DNA from: Gonapodya sp. JEL0774
Lineage: Eukaryota; Monoblepharomycota; Monoblepharidomycetes; Monoblepharidales; Gonapodyaceae
Length of the DNA stretch: 64,000 bases
Assembly (NCBI GenBank): GCA_027604505.1
Contig: JADIIX010000002.1
Span: 310,001-374,000 of the forward strand
Direction: 5' to 3'
The notes below the pieces were generated by a model. That model had not been told where the DNA came from. It saw only the letters and a list, made by a program, of their open reading frames with translations, and made no database searches. The position numbers and the translations under genes are program-made. This document shows, piece by piece, positions 34,982 to 45,759 of this stretch (position 1 is the stretch's first letter; each line of letters begins with the position of its first letter).

Positions 34982-37507
34982 ATGAAACCCTCATCCGCTG
35001 GTTTATCCGCGCGTGACTCTGCAGAGCATATCTATGTTGCGGCCCCCATTTCGCCTGTATCACCGGGTCTCCTTTTGCGGCGTGATTCGGGTGGAACGCA
35101 TTACGATTACCACTATTCCCAGGCACTAATTGATGCGGCGAAGGCAGGAGACGCATGGCTGGTGTCGGAAGTACTCCGGGACACCCTTGATGTGAACATC
35201 CGGTACTGTCAAGCCATGACTGAGAGCATGGTCCGATTCCAAAACCACAACTTTCTCCTCTTTGCTTTGACTGGATATCGAAAATGAATAAAACTTGCAT
35301 GGCATGTACTGAATGGAATAAAACTTGACTGGCAGCGATGTGCTCGAGAATACGGCAACTCACCATGCGTGTCGTGGAGGTGCGTCGGATACCAGCACAA
35401 AGAAAACGACGCGCAAACACTGACAAAAGTACTCGACCAATGCGTTCTTGTATTTTCTGTATACTGCTTTATTCTCTAGGACACGCGGAAGTTCTCGAGG
35501 TTCTTCTGGAGCGAAGACCAGACCTAGAGGCTCGCAATATTTCTGGCGACACGGCCCTCATCGTAGCAACTCAAGAGCTTAGACCGGACTTGATGTCAAT
35601 GGTATGAATGGAACTTCAATGAAACCGCTGTTTCGGTTAAGCGACTACTGAACCATAATATGAAACTTCACTCCTCGACAAGCTTTTGGAGGCGGGCGCA
35701 AAAGGTAACGAGCTGGGCCACCCAACTGCCCGCTCGCAAGTCTTGAAACATTTCCTTTGTTTTGTCTTCGAGCCAACTCCGCCAACGACCATGGTAACAC
35801 TCCACTACATTACGCTTGCTTCCGCCATCGCGCCGACATGGTCCAACTCCTCGTCAAAGAAGGGCACGCCAAGCTCAACATCGCCAACAAATACGGCAAA
35901 ACTCCTCTTACAATTGCTGGGCCAACTTGGGAGAAGGAGTTGAAAAAGAGTATGGTCACTCGCGTTCTTGTTTTCGAAACCAAAAAGCATTAATAAGCAC
36001 ATCGTCGCCACCGCAGTATACTTGGGAGACGAGGACGTGCAAGTAGCTGCTGTAAAGGCGCAAGGTCTGTCATCTTTCTCTGCTCGCCATACAAGTGTCG
36101 TAACTTTCGTTCCTTCATCAGCTCGATCCTTCGAAGAAGCTTCAGACCAAGCCCGAGCTCGGTTCCTCGCACAAAGTGACTCGGCTTAGATTGTCTGTCT
36201 TCTTTCTTCTCGTTTGACTTCTTCTTCATGGTTTTGTAGACACGGCCACCCTTCAAACACCTTCTTCGACTATTTCGTACCCCCCTGTGGATCCCTCCAC
36301 ACCCGACGTTCTTTCAGGTCTTCTCTCACTTACTCGGCATGCTGAAACGCGCCGCGCTCGCTGGAACGGCTGGGATGTCGCTGTGAAGCGTGTCGGCGTG
36401 TGGGAGGAGGTGGTGACAAACGGGAGCGCAAAAGAGGCGGCACGTGTGGAGGATATAAACTCCAAAAAAAGAAAAGAGATCGAGAGCATATGCAAAGAAG
36501 AGGTGGAAAGTTTGAGGTGATTGAAGTACTAGTGTGTTGATGAAACCTCTGCTCACCATAATCCACATGAAGGAAACTGTGGCATCCCAACCTCCTCCCC
36601 GTCATCGGTTTTACCAACGAGCCTCCACACAATGTATCCATTATCACCGAGTTATCGCCGATGGGCTCCCTCCACGCTCTTCTTTCCAATCCCGAAATCC
36701 TGATTGACGAACAAGCCGCGTACCAACTTGCTTTGGGCGCCGCTCAGGGCGTCGCATACCTCCATTCACAGCAACCCCCAATCGCACACGGTAACCTCAA
36801 ATCTCGCAATATTCTCGTGTACAAGGGTAATCAAGTCAAACTCGTGGAGTTTGGCTTCAGGATGAGTCCATTTGCAACAGGACTGAACCCCTCAAACCTA
36901 CACACACAGGCTGGAAAGTACGTCACAGACCCTACATATGTGCCACCGGAGATTTTGAGAGGTATTCTGGGATCGGACTATGATCCGAGGTGGGCCGATA
37001 GTTATGGGTTTGGGATGGTGTTGCACGAAGTGGCGACGAGGGCGCCAACTTGGCCTTCTACTTGGGGTCCGATGACCATTGGTCTGAAGGTACGTGTTGG
37101 CCCGTGACTTTTAAAGGTGGATGTAGCCCTTGATGCCATCGATCCTCGATCAGGTTCTCTTGGAGAACGCACGCCCCGAACTCCCCGAGTACGTTCCCAC
37201 CCTTTTAGCTGATCTCATTCACCGCTGTCTAGACTCAGATCCGCAAGTTCGCCCTGATTTCCGAGAGATTGTTGGGGTTCTGGAGGATCTCCTTCGAGCA
37301 GCGGAGGAGCTGAAGGGCATACGTGTGAACCCCATTAAGGCTCCCAAGGCGACATTGGTTGTACAGACTCGTGAAGGGCTAGAGAGAAAGGTTTCGGCTG
37401 TTGTAGAGCGGACGGGACACGGGAATGTCGGGGGGTTTGATGTCATGTCAATGCGAGGGTCCATCGGTGGACCAATGTCCCCGATCGAGCAGATCGGAGA
37501 TCAATGA
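34982..37507 (+). CDS. ILK: Integrin-linked-kinase-like ankyrin-repeat pseudokinase
   Basis: The N-terminal ankyrin repeats begin 'ALIDAAKAGDAWLVSEVL' and continue with 'HAEVLEVLLERRPDLEA' and 'HGNTPLHYACFRHRADMVQ', then 'NIANKYGKTPLTIAG'. 'HGN-PLHYACF' and 'NKYG' are the diagnostic ILK repeat sequences. The TKL-type kinase fold follows: 'RWNGWDVAVKRVGVW' (beta-3 Lys present), 'KLWHPNLLPVIGFTNEPP', 'MGSLHALLSNPEI', 'AHGNLKSRNILVYKG' and 'VKLVEFGFRMSPF'. Next come 'PTYVPPEILRG' and 'CLDSDPQVRPDFREIVGVL'. The catalytic loop HRD is HGN and DFG is EFG, so the catalytic Asp is lost, as in animal ILK, which works as a scaffold with PINCH and parvin. At least seven short introns. ILK orthology is inferred from repeat and domain order; a fungal ankyrin-TKL of separate origin is the alternative. 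It ends 36 bp from the convergent mannosyltransferase gene. Confidence 0.8.
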
Positions 37508-37543
37508 TAGATTTTCTGTTATTCAGACACTGTGGGTATCTTT

Positions 37544-38986
37544 TCAATGGCGAACAATGTAGTTTGGTAGTCCGACAACCTCAAAGCCCATGTCAATTGC
37601 GAGTTTGCCGAGTGCCTCGCTTTCAATCAAATGCTTGTAAGGCACAGAAGGAAAAATCAATCCTGCAAAGCAAAAAAAATCTCAATCCAGGACAATATAG
37701 TCAGTTGAACTCTCACCTTCGCGATGGCAATCTGCGCGCACAAGCAGGACAGTTGAACCTACGCCGTCCAAATCGATCATATGAGTTTTGTTTCCAGCAG
37801 GGTTGTAGAATGTACCTAATGGCCTTGATATGGCGTACCGTGTCAATCTTCACGCACCAAAAACTAATCCACCACCATCACTCGCGTACCTTCTGCCGGT
37901 TCGCACCCCCAGCCATTCATACCCATCCACCAAAACCTCATCCTCCTCCATTCCTTTCATTATTTCTCGCGTCTCATTTGTTTCTACGAAGCTATTAAGA
38001 TCGTATGGAAGCAACTTTCCCTGGCCGCTGTCGAACATGCACGAGGGGGCCAAAACGTCCCTGTCCAACGCGATCAGGTCAGATAGCAACGTTGGGGGGT
38101 AAAATGCAACGTCGACGTCCAGCCAGAGAACCCATTCGTGATCAGCAAGAGTTGAAAAAAGCAGAGTGTTACGGGACGCTGCTAGGAGTGCTGAAGAAGG
38201 ATAATAGGAAGGATCAAATGGGCAAAGACCTTTCTCGCCGACGATACACGCACCTCTCCTGCCGCCTTGGATTTCGTACTGGTGTCTTCCCTCTTCGGAA
38301 ATAAAATAACCAAAATCTTTTTGCAAAACTGTTACATGACGGTACCAGCCTTTTGTCCTCTTCCTGTTCGAACCAAGTTGGGTTGTGCCGGGCTTCTGCA
38401 AGTTCACTCCATGAGGTGACAGTCCTTGGCCGGACAACGAAAGTGAAGAGTCAAGCTGTGATAACTTTGAGCGAAGGTAGTCAATCGTGCCGTCAAGAGA
38501 GTCCGAGATAAGGAATCCTTGTTGGAATGAATCAAAGTGAGTGTGACAGTGAGGCAAAGAGTGTAACTGACAGCGTGAGGGTTTCACACCGGAACCTCGC
38601 TCACCAAGAGATATCAAGCTTTGATTGTAGGCTAGCGTGCTTATCCTCTCAAAATATCCATCTAAATGTCTCCTCGCGTTCTTTAGAGGGGTCAGTATCA
38701 AAACTGTTCCGGTTGAAACAAATCCCAGGGGCGTTCCAGGTTCCTCGCCGCCATCAAACGGCGAGCGCAAAGAGACTGGCACCTGCACAAGTGGTGGTGC
38801 AGCGACAGACTCCGAATGGGCATCTCGTTTGACAATTGGGTCGAATGTTCTGTCATATGTTCGGTGAAGAGTTCCGATTCGATCGAACCACGTGAAGCTC
38901 AGCCAAACGGTGGCAAGCAAAAGGACCGAAACAACGAGTAGGCGACGGAACGGTGGGGGAAAGGAACAATATGCGGTAGGAGCCAT
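37544..38986 (-). CDS. Anp1/Mnn9-family Golgi mannosyltransferase (GT62)
   Basis: Type II membrane protein: start MAPTAYCSFPPPFRRLL, signal anchor 'LLVVSVLLLATVWLSFTWF', luminal catalytic domain. Family blocks: 'VLILTPLKNARRHLDGYFER', 'GFLISDSLDGTIDYLRSKL', 'HEWVLWLDVDVAFYPPTLLS' (DxD metal/sugar site), 'LDRDVLAPSCM'. The last exons, 'LDGVGSTVLLVRADCHREG' and 'LIFPSVPYKHLIESEALGK', end 'GLPNYIVRH'. In yeast, Mnn9, Anp1 and Van1 build the alpha-1,6-mannan backbone of N-glycans in the Golgi. I start at ATG 38986, since the frame to 38998 begins with TTG. The 3' end is 36 bp from the ILK-like stop, so the two transcripts probably overlap in their 3' UTRs. Confidence 0.92.
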
Positions 38987-40409
38987 GGAGATGGGCAAGT
39001 CACGAAAATGGTGACATCATTTGCACTCGGCTGCACGGCTGCACGCACGCGCCAGGTGAGGTACCTGCAGGTTACTGAGCAAGAACACGCCAACCCAATA
39101 AAGAGAGGCGTTGCCTTAACACTCGCCGGGGGCGTGCTTGATATACATGTAATTCACGCTGACGGTGTGAATTATAGCGAGTAGAAGACAGACAGAGAAC
39201 GAACATTTCATATGATTGATAGACGGAAGTATAGAACTCATTCAACACCTTCGCAACAAATAAATTTAATACGTCTCTATTAAAGTGTGTCCATGTATCT
39301 ACGTTATCAGTATTGTGAAGTGATGTGATATTGTGATTCGTACTTCAATGTCAATAGCAGTGCGTACTATGAATAATAGAAATTGAAAATACGCTAGACA
39401 AGCACTTCAGACAAGTTTTCCATGTTCAACAGTTCATTTTCAAACTTTCTGACTGGGTATTTTGGGGAGAAAGCGTGATTACTTTCTGATTTTGTTGCGT
39501 GGAGTGTTCTCCGATGTACAACCTGCCCCAGTCCAAGTCCCATGACTTCATTCGTTTAGAGTTACAAAAATACTCCAGTTGTTTAGGCTCCCAATGAAAG
39601 CAGCGAGTATGTGGTTGGGGGAGGGATGATTGAATGATGTGGACGATGGACATCGTGGAAAACACCCGATGCACCCGAGAGATGGGTCGGACTATTCTAT
39701 GCTACAAAGCCAAGCTCAGCGTCACGAGCAAGCAGAGTGGTAGGCGAACCTCAGAACTTCATTGACTGAAGTTGGAGATGGTGAACAACTGGCAACTTGA
39801 GGAATCGGGGCGCGGAAGAATCGGAGAGCTCCACGGAGCTCCAAGGCTGAGTGAATATGCTCCATAAGTTGAAAATACTCATGTCGAAATGTGGTATTAC
39901 GTTTTATATCGAGAATCAGCGGAGAATGCGTGTCGTGACTCCTATAAAATAGTGGCAAGTGTACGCAGACACTGAACCCACAGACGGGAAATTCAGGCTG
40001 GTGGGGCCTTTCAATACACACACACAAACTAACTAAAAGCTTCACCCTCGTTCGCTTCGCTCGCTTCGGGCTCGCAATCAAAAAAGTATTTTCCTGACAC
40101 TCGTGCAGCTCTGCCGCACCATTGGTGCAAAGCCAGGTCAAGCCATCAGCACAATTGAGAAAAATGAGATGAGATTGTAGTTCTCTACTTCATTCTCAAA
40201 AGCAGCAATGATCAGATGTAGCAATAAACATGATTTTTACCATACAGTAAATGATTCAAGATGTTTCTGGATGAGCAATGTATGATGTAATATGAAAGGG
40301 GAACGAAGTTCATATCCAGTCGAACGTCCAATCAGTGCAAACTTGCCGAAGCACATCACTTCTCACAATCCAGTTCCATTGAGAAAGACCCCCGAAAGAG
40401 ACTGGATCC
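38987..40409. other. Gene-poor 1.4 kb stretch between divergent genes
   Basis: No convincing exon on either strand. The part at 39,120-39,420 is AT-rich. A CA repeat (near 40,015-40,026) is followed by a 'TTCGCTTCGCTCGCTTCGGG'-type short repeat (40,047-40,075). A minus-strand open frame (39722-40141, 139 codons) has no recognisable domain and crosses the repeat. This is probably promoter sequence for the mannosyltransferase and PTP-2 plus decayed DNA. Confidence 0.5.
40047..40075. repeat. Short CTCGCTTCG-type direct repeat
   Basis: Overlapping copies of TTCGCT/CGCTTCG in about 29 bp, directly after a CA tract and followed by poly(A)-like AATCAAAAAA. Its origin is unknown; it could be a simple-sequence remnant or the end of an old mobile element. 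Confidence 0.4.
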
Positions 40410-42180
40410 ATGCCACCTGCTAGTCTTCCCCCATTTCTTGCCGTCCTCGACGGCTATCCTCGCTCTCGTCCACCACCCTCGGACTCTCGCTCACGAAGTC
40501 AACCATACATCAGCAACGGCGGTTCCAACGCTCCATATAACCCGACTCTGCGAGAAGTTCTGTTTTCGCGCTTTGATGCTATCGATGCAGAGGCAAGCGA
40601 ACGGCACAACCGTGCTGTGGAAGCTCCATTTGGGACCGAGCCGTCGTGTTCCGACGCACTGACACGCCAAGCGTCACTCAGAAACAGATACTCGAATGTT
40701 GTCCCATATGATGCCAATAGGGTCAGGCTGGGACTGGTACATCCGAAAGATGGACGGATGCTAACGGTTGCGCCGCACAGCAAAGGGTCGGGGCAACCTC
40801 GAGCTTCTTCCGCAATGAGCACGTCGCGGAACAGTGCCGTTGCGAGAACGTCTCAAAATAGCACCATGGACGCCAATGATGACGACTTCTGCGATTACTT
40901 CAATGCGAGGTAAGCCCTCGCGAACATAAAAATGTCACCAAGGACGCAGGAGAACAGGCGTGGACTCCAGTGAAAATGAAATTTTGCAGAAAACGGGCAT
41001 ACCTTGTGGCGAGCATTGTTTTTAACTTGCAAGTAAATGAATGGGGAGGTTTCCCTCTTCCCCCCACCAAGTGACCCTGAGCTTTGAAGTGAGCACGATT
41101 CTTGATATGGTGTACGGATGAAGGAAAGGGGAAAAATCCGCCTAGAGCACCTGCGAGGTATTTGAGTCCGCACTCACCACTCCTCCACCACCTGATTTGG
41201 TCGCAATTCAACACCCCAGCTACATCACGTCCCATCCATACTATACACCATCGTCTAACCCTCCAACCTCGTTTGCGCACCCTGCACTCACCTCACACCC
41301 AACACTGACCACCTACATTGCGGCCCAAGGCCCCATCGCCCCAACCTCGGGAGACATGTGGCGATGTGTTTGGGAACACAAAACATCGCTCATTGTAATG
41401 CTCACAGGTTTGGAAGAACGCGGTATCCAGAAATGTGCCCGATACTGGCCTGGATTCGAAGGACTGAAGGAGAAACACAACTTCTCGTTGGGGGGTGGAT
41501 TAGCAGGGGCATGGAGTGTACAAGTTCAACTCGTAGCAGAGGAAGCTAAGGGTCATGAGGTGATTGTTCGGAAGTTCAAGGTGGTGGGCGAGGGATGGGA
41601 TGGCGAGGAAGTAGGTGGGAAGTGGAGTGAGGAGAGGGAAGTGCGGCAGCTTCATTTCGTGGGATGGCCAGATCATGGAGTGCCAAGTGAGTTTGAGTTC
41701 TTGAAGAGCTTGAGCTTTGTATGGAAACACTGATCATCATCACAAATTCTGTTCTATCCTGTCACCTTCTGCGTCTTTGCCTTTACAACCCTTACCCCAC
41801 TAGAACGCCCCTCCTCACTCCTCTCTCTCATCCGCCTCGCAAACAGTCCGCCCTTCCTCTCCACAGTCGGACCCCCCATCATCCACTGCTCAGCCGGGGT
41901 TGGGCGAACGGGCACATACATTGCGGTCGACTTCCTCACCAAATGTCTCGCCGAAGTGAAGCGCGACCGCGGTAAAGCTACTTCATTGACCGAGAACGAC
42001 GGAGGTCAACTCCTCTCCTTGGTCCGCGCAGACCCGCCAAAGGGAGATCCGGTGGTCGAGGTGGTGCGGCACTTACGGCGGCAGAGATGTTTGATGGTGC
42101 AGACTGGTGATCAGTTCTGTTATGTGTACGCGTGTGTCGCGGAGGCGGCGACGGGGGTATCGGGCCAGGCGTGGGTCTAA
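40410..42180 (+). CDS. Classical protein tyrosine phosphatase (PTP-2), paralogue of PTP-1
   Basis: Start MPPASLPPFLAVLDGYPRSR; about 85 residues before the catalytic domain, much shorter than PTP-1. Domain landmarks: 'RNRYSNVVPYDANRVRLG', 'CDYFNASYITSHPYYTP' (across an intron of 310 nt, 40910-41219, phase 2 in the Ser codon), 'TYIAAQGPIAPTSGDMWRCV', WPD loop '[10 protein letters not shown]', P-loop '[18 protein letters not shown]' and Q-loop 'LMVQTGDQFCYVYACV'. The catalytic Cys, Arg and Asp are all present. A second intron follows 'GVP' (to about 41803). It shares with PTP-1 the intron position and the unusual GDPVV block before the Q-loop (DPPKGDPVVEVVRHLRRQR against [19 protein letters not shown]). 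Likely targets are MAP kinases or other phosphotyrosine proteins. It lies in opposite orientation to PTP-1, about 10 kb away. Confidence 0.92.
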
Positions 42181-42746
42181 AGGTGGGACCTGGAAAAGGA
42201 AGGTTGAATCTATTGAACAGAGAGTCGAAGCTAATCTCAAAGGCTCATTTCGGAAAACAAACACTTCTAGATTGAAAATTGGCTTTGATTATGACGACCG
42301 AAATAACATTTTGATGACCCCTACGAAAGAGAATAAAATCTTGGCGTACATTTGCAGTTGTACGGGGATGCAGTGGATTGTCGTCATCCGTGTAGGGACC
42401 ATTAACCGTATTTGCGTAGTTGCATGATAACGACATCTGTCTCCACATAAGCTGAATTGAATCAAATCGTCTCATATGAGAGTTTGGGGTGCACCGCACC
42501 GAACTTTATCGTGCATCGGGTGACCGGTGTCGTTTGTTCCCAACGCTTCGTAGAACAGTGGGCAGCAACGGAACGGGCCGTCAGAATTCATATTACTTAC
42601 TTAGAACAATAAGTCGAATCAGCTCATATTGCTTGTATTCAGTGGGTTGTGTCAAAGCTGTTTAGGGATTGAGACCGTGGCCGATCAACACAGTCGGCCT
42701 GGTTTTTCTCCTTTCTATTTCGCGTCCCCGGATTCCACGGAAAGCC
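42181..42746. other. Intergenic region before MAK11
   Basis: A stretch of 566 bp between tandem plus-strand genes. It holds only short AT-rich open frames with no domain; it must include the PTP-2 3' end and the MAK11 promoter. Nothing else is visible. Confidence 0.5.
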
Positions 42747-45349
42747 ATGGGCAAACGCGGTCCCAAGAACGGAGCCAAGAGGACGGCTGAACGAGAATCA
42801 AAAGCGACACGTGTTTTAAATGGCACTAAGCGCGACGACGACGAGCTCTCGGACCTTGGATCGGACGATGTGGATATTAAGACCGAAGACGAAGCGACTC
42901 CCCCGCCGGAGGATTTTGGAGTGCCGTTGTTTCGCGTGGTCGTTGGAAGCTACGAGCGATTTGTGTACGGAATCAACGTGTACCCCAGTGCGGGAGTTGA
43001 GGTGGACGAGCTCCCTGCTGCAGATGAAGACCTCAAAGAGCGGGACACCAACGAAACCTCTGCGGCTGCCACCACCACCACGAAATCTCTATACAACCTC
43101 GCTCCGCTGTTCGTGCACCCCGCGCACGTCTCGTCCATTAAGGCCCTCGCGTCAAACTCCCCACGTTCCTCCTTCCTCGCCTCGGGCTCCGTCGACGAGT
43201 CCATCCGTCTCTACGATCTCCGCCGCCTACGCGAACTGGGCTCCTTGTTTCACCACCAGGGCACAATATCCCGTCTGGCCTTTGTCGGCAACGGTCATTT
43301 GCTCTCCGCCGGCGAAGACGGAAAATTGTGTGTCTGGAGGACCAGAGACTGGGAGTTGGTCAAGGAGATGAAAGGTCATTCTGGAAAAGTGATTGATATG
43401 GCCGTTCATCCGTCAGGAAAGGTTGCCTTAACCATTGGCGATGACAAGACTCTCAGGTGAGTGTATGTCAAACCGGACAACGCATCCCTGTGGTTGTGGG
43501 CAAAGTGCACCAGATCCGATTTGCAAAATGGCCAGGGACCCACACGACTAGTTTAACTGCGCCAGAGCTTCTCGGAAACGATACATTGCGTTTTAAGTTT
43601 GGGACTCACTTTCAACAATGACACCCATGGAGGACTTGACTTATTGATCCGTGATAAGAGTGATTCGTCTGGATTATGCTTTGCTTTCAAACTCTCTTCT
43701 TCACCGCTATGAATCATCCTTACTTCCGACCCCCTTCCCCTTCCCCGCCCGCACCACCACCACCACACTCTACACAACCTCTACTTCTACCACCTAGATG
43801 CTGGAACCTTCTCACCGCGTCGCTCGTCTTGACCGCCAAACTTCCCCGCCTCCCGGTCCTTCCCAGCACCACCTACCAGCCACCCACCCCACCTCTTCCC
43901 GAGCGCATCGCCTTCTCCCCATCGGGTAATCATTACATCTTGATGTGGCCCGCAGGAGTCATGGTGTGCCAGACCAGCTCGAGTGGGAGTCGCTCGCGGG
44001 AAGGGGAATCCGAGGACGGGAAAGATACCGATGAGGATACCGATGAGGACACCCCAATCGTGATCCGCCCACCCAAAAATGGAAAAGTTGTGTCGGCGTG
44101 TGTGGCTACCGTTCCCATTTCGGGGTCTGCCACCTCCGCGTTGGAGGACGTCGTGGTTCTGGGTTTGGAGGACAAATCCGTGCGGCTCTTCACCATCACA
44201 GGCGCACCCATCCACGATACCAAGAACGCAATCTCGGCTCCGTCGTGTACTGCTCGCATAAAATGCGTTGCCTACTTTCACCTTCCCCCTTCGTCACTCA
44301 CGTCGGGGTCTCAATTGTCCGCCAACGCCGTTGCACCACCGACTCCGACCCACATCCTCGCCACTGCCACGTCCGCAGGCACAGTGTGTCTCTGGGACTT
44401 GGTCCGCGTTGTTGCCATGGTCCGTGATGGGCGTGCTGCGAACGTGAATCCTGTGGGAGTATTCGAGGCCGCGTGCAGGGTGACGTGTATGGAAGTGGTT
44501 GGGATGCCCAAGACTGGGGGTTCAGCTGGTGTGGGAGGAAAAAAGAGTCAGGTGAAGGAGGAGAAAGGGGAAGAGGCGGAGGATGTGGATGTCAAGAGCG
44601 GCGGAAATAAGAAAAATGACCGGAAGAGAGTTGGATGGATAGAGAACACGGTGGAGAGGAAGGCAGGCGTGAAACGGAAGGCAGAAGATCATGTTGCGAA
44701 GGAAGATGATGTGGAGGAGGAAGGCTGGGAAGACGAGGAAGTGAACGACGAGAAGGCGGAGGACCGACTCTCTTTCGTTGACGAGGACGGCGAAGATGTG
44801 GACGATGTGGATTCTGGTTCGGACACTGCAATGCAACCCCCTCATGCGTCTTTGACCGCAGCACGCCGACTTCCCACGGCTGATCCAGGCCGACACCAAC
44901 AGCGGAGTGAATCTCAGAAAGAACAGAGGGGTATTAGGCCTGGGGCGCGTGGGCGGGGTGATTTGGGGAGGGTCAGCGACCAACAGGAGCGGGGTGCAAA
45001 GAGTCAAGGATCCCACAAGCGGGTGAAGCTGACGCATGGTGGGGAAAAGACAGGTGGGAATGGAGGGCCAAGTCGTGGACGTGGTGGTGGAACTCGAGGA
45101 GGAGGAGGAGGAGGAGGGAGCCGAAGCGACAGTCGAGATAGTGGACATGGCTCCAGTGGCGGTGGGAGTCAAAGCGGCTTGCAACGGGGATCTCGTGGAG
45201 GTGGGTTCAGCAGGGTTAAAGAACAACCTTCGCGAGGCGGATTTGGAGGAGGACGTGGAAGGGACAGTAAGAGAGGTAATCGAAGTGGTAATAGAGGGGG
45301 TGGACGGTTTGGGAGCCGAGGAGGTGGTGGCCGTGGCCGTGGAAAGTAG
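42747..45349 (+). CDS. MAK11: Mak11/PAK1IP1 WD40 ribosome-biogenesis protein with C-terminal RGG tail
   Basis: Two exons: 42747-43456 and 43798-45349, joined inside 'DDKTLRCWNLLTASL' by an intron of 341 nt, long for this window. The basic start MGKRGPKNGAKRTAERE looks like a nucleolar signal. WD repeats include 'LASGSVDESIRLYDLRRLRE', 'LLSAGEDGKLCVWRTRDWEL' and 'IDMAVHPSGKVALTIGDDKT', the Mak11/PAK1IP1 pattern. Later repeats end at 'ILATATSAGTVCLWDLV'. Mak11 helps assemble 60S pre-ribosomes with Rlp24. The last third is not typical: an acidic Lys-rich stretch (KKNDRKRVGW, EEEGWEDEEVNDEK), then about 130 residues of Gly/Arg/Ser repeats (SRGRGGGTRGGGGGG ... GGGRGRGK), an RGG/GAR domain like that of fibrillarin and nucleolin. 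It would bind RNA and be arginine-methylated. No frame break separates the parts, so this is one polypeptide. Confidence 0.88.
43457..43797 (+). other. Long intron (341 nt) in MAK11
   Basis: GTGAGTGT donor, CTACTTCTACCACCTAG acceptor with a strong pyrimidine tract. Removing it joins 'DDKTLR' to 'CWNLLTASL' in frame. It contains no visible snoRNA boxes that I could confirm. Confidence 0.8.
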
Positions 45350-45759
45350 TGTGCCTACAAGCATGATTTGCATGTTTCTGTACATAATAATACCAGCTTC
45401 TGGGGGCAAATGCTGACAGGCTGTCGAGCACTGTATTCCACTTGCAAGAATCTCCTTGATAACTGGGAAACTACGCAGACAAACCTTACTGTCATCATTT
45501 GATGTAGAAATATTGGCGGTGCGGGTTTGGCTTACCAGATTTCGAGCAAAGAGTCAACGAACGGATTCCGGCGCTCTATCAATAATTTTCAAAGGATTAT
45601 TGTTGCTCGCCAAAAGCTACATGTGTACAACGTGAACCAAAATTTCCGGCGGTGAAGTTCACCCGAGCGGTGCCGACTGAACTGATCGACTCTTTCGGGA
45701 TTCGCATTCCCCGTTGAGCTTTTAATTCAAATCGTTTTTTCCCATTCCACCTTACATAA
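45350..45759. other. Intergenic region between MAK11 and HTD2
   Basis: A 410 bp stretch between tandem genes. No exon or RNA gene is recognisable; it includes the MAK11 3' UTR (ATAATAATACC near 45,385) and the promoter of the downstream gene. Confidence 0.45.

Noticed and set aside
39722-40141. 139-codon minus-strand open frame in the gene-poor stretch.
   Set aside because: No domain, crosses simple repeats, and no splice or start context supports it.
44522-45409. Minus-strand open frame of 295 codons rich in Ser/Thr.
   Set aside because: Mirror of the acidic and RGG repeats of MAK11, with no domain.
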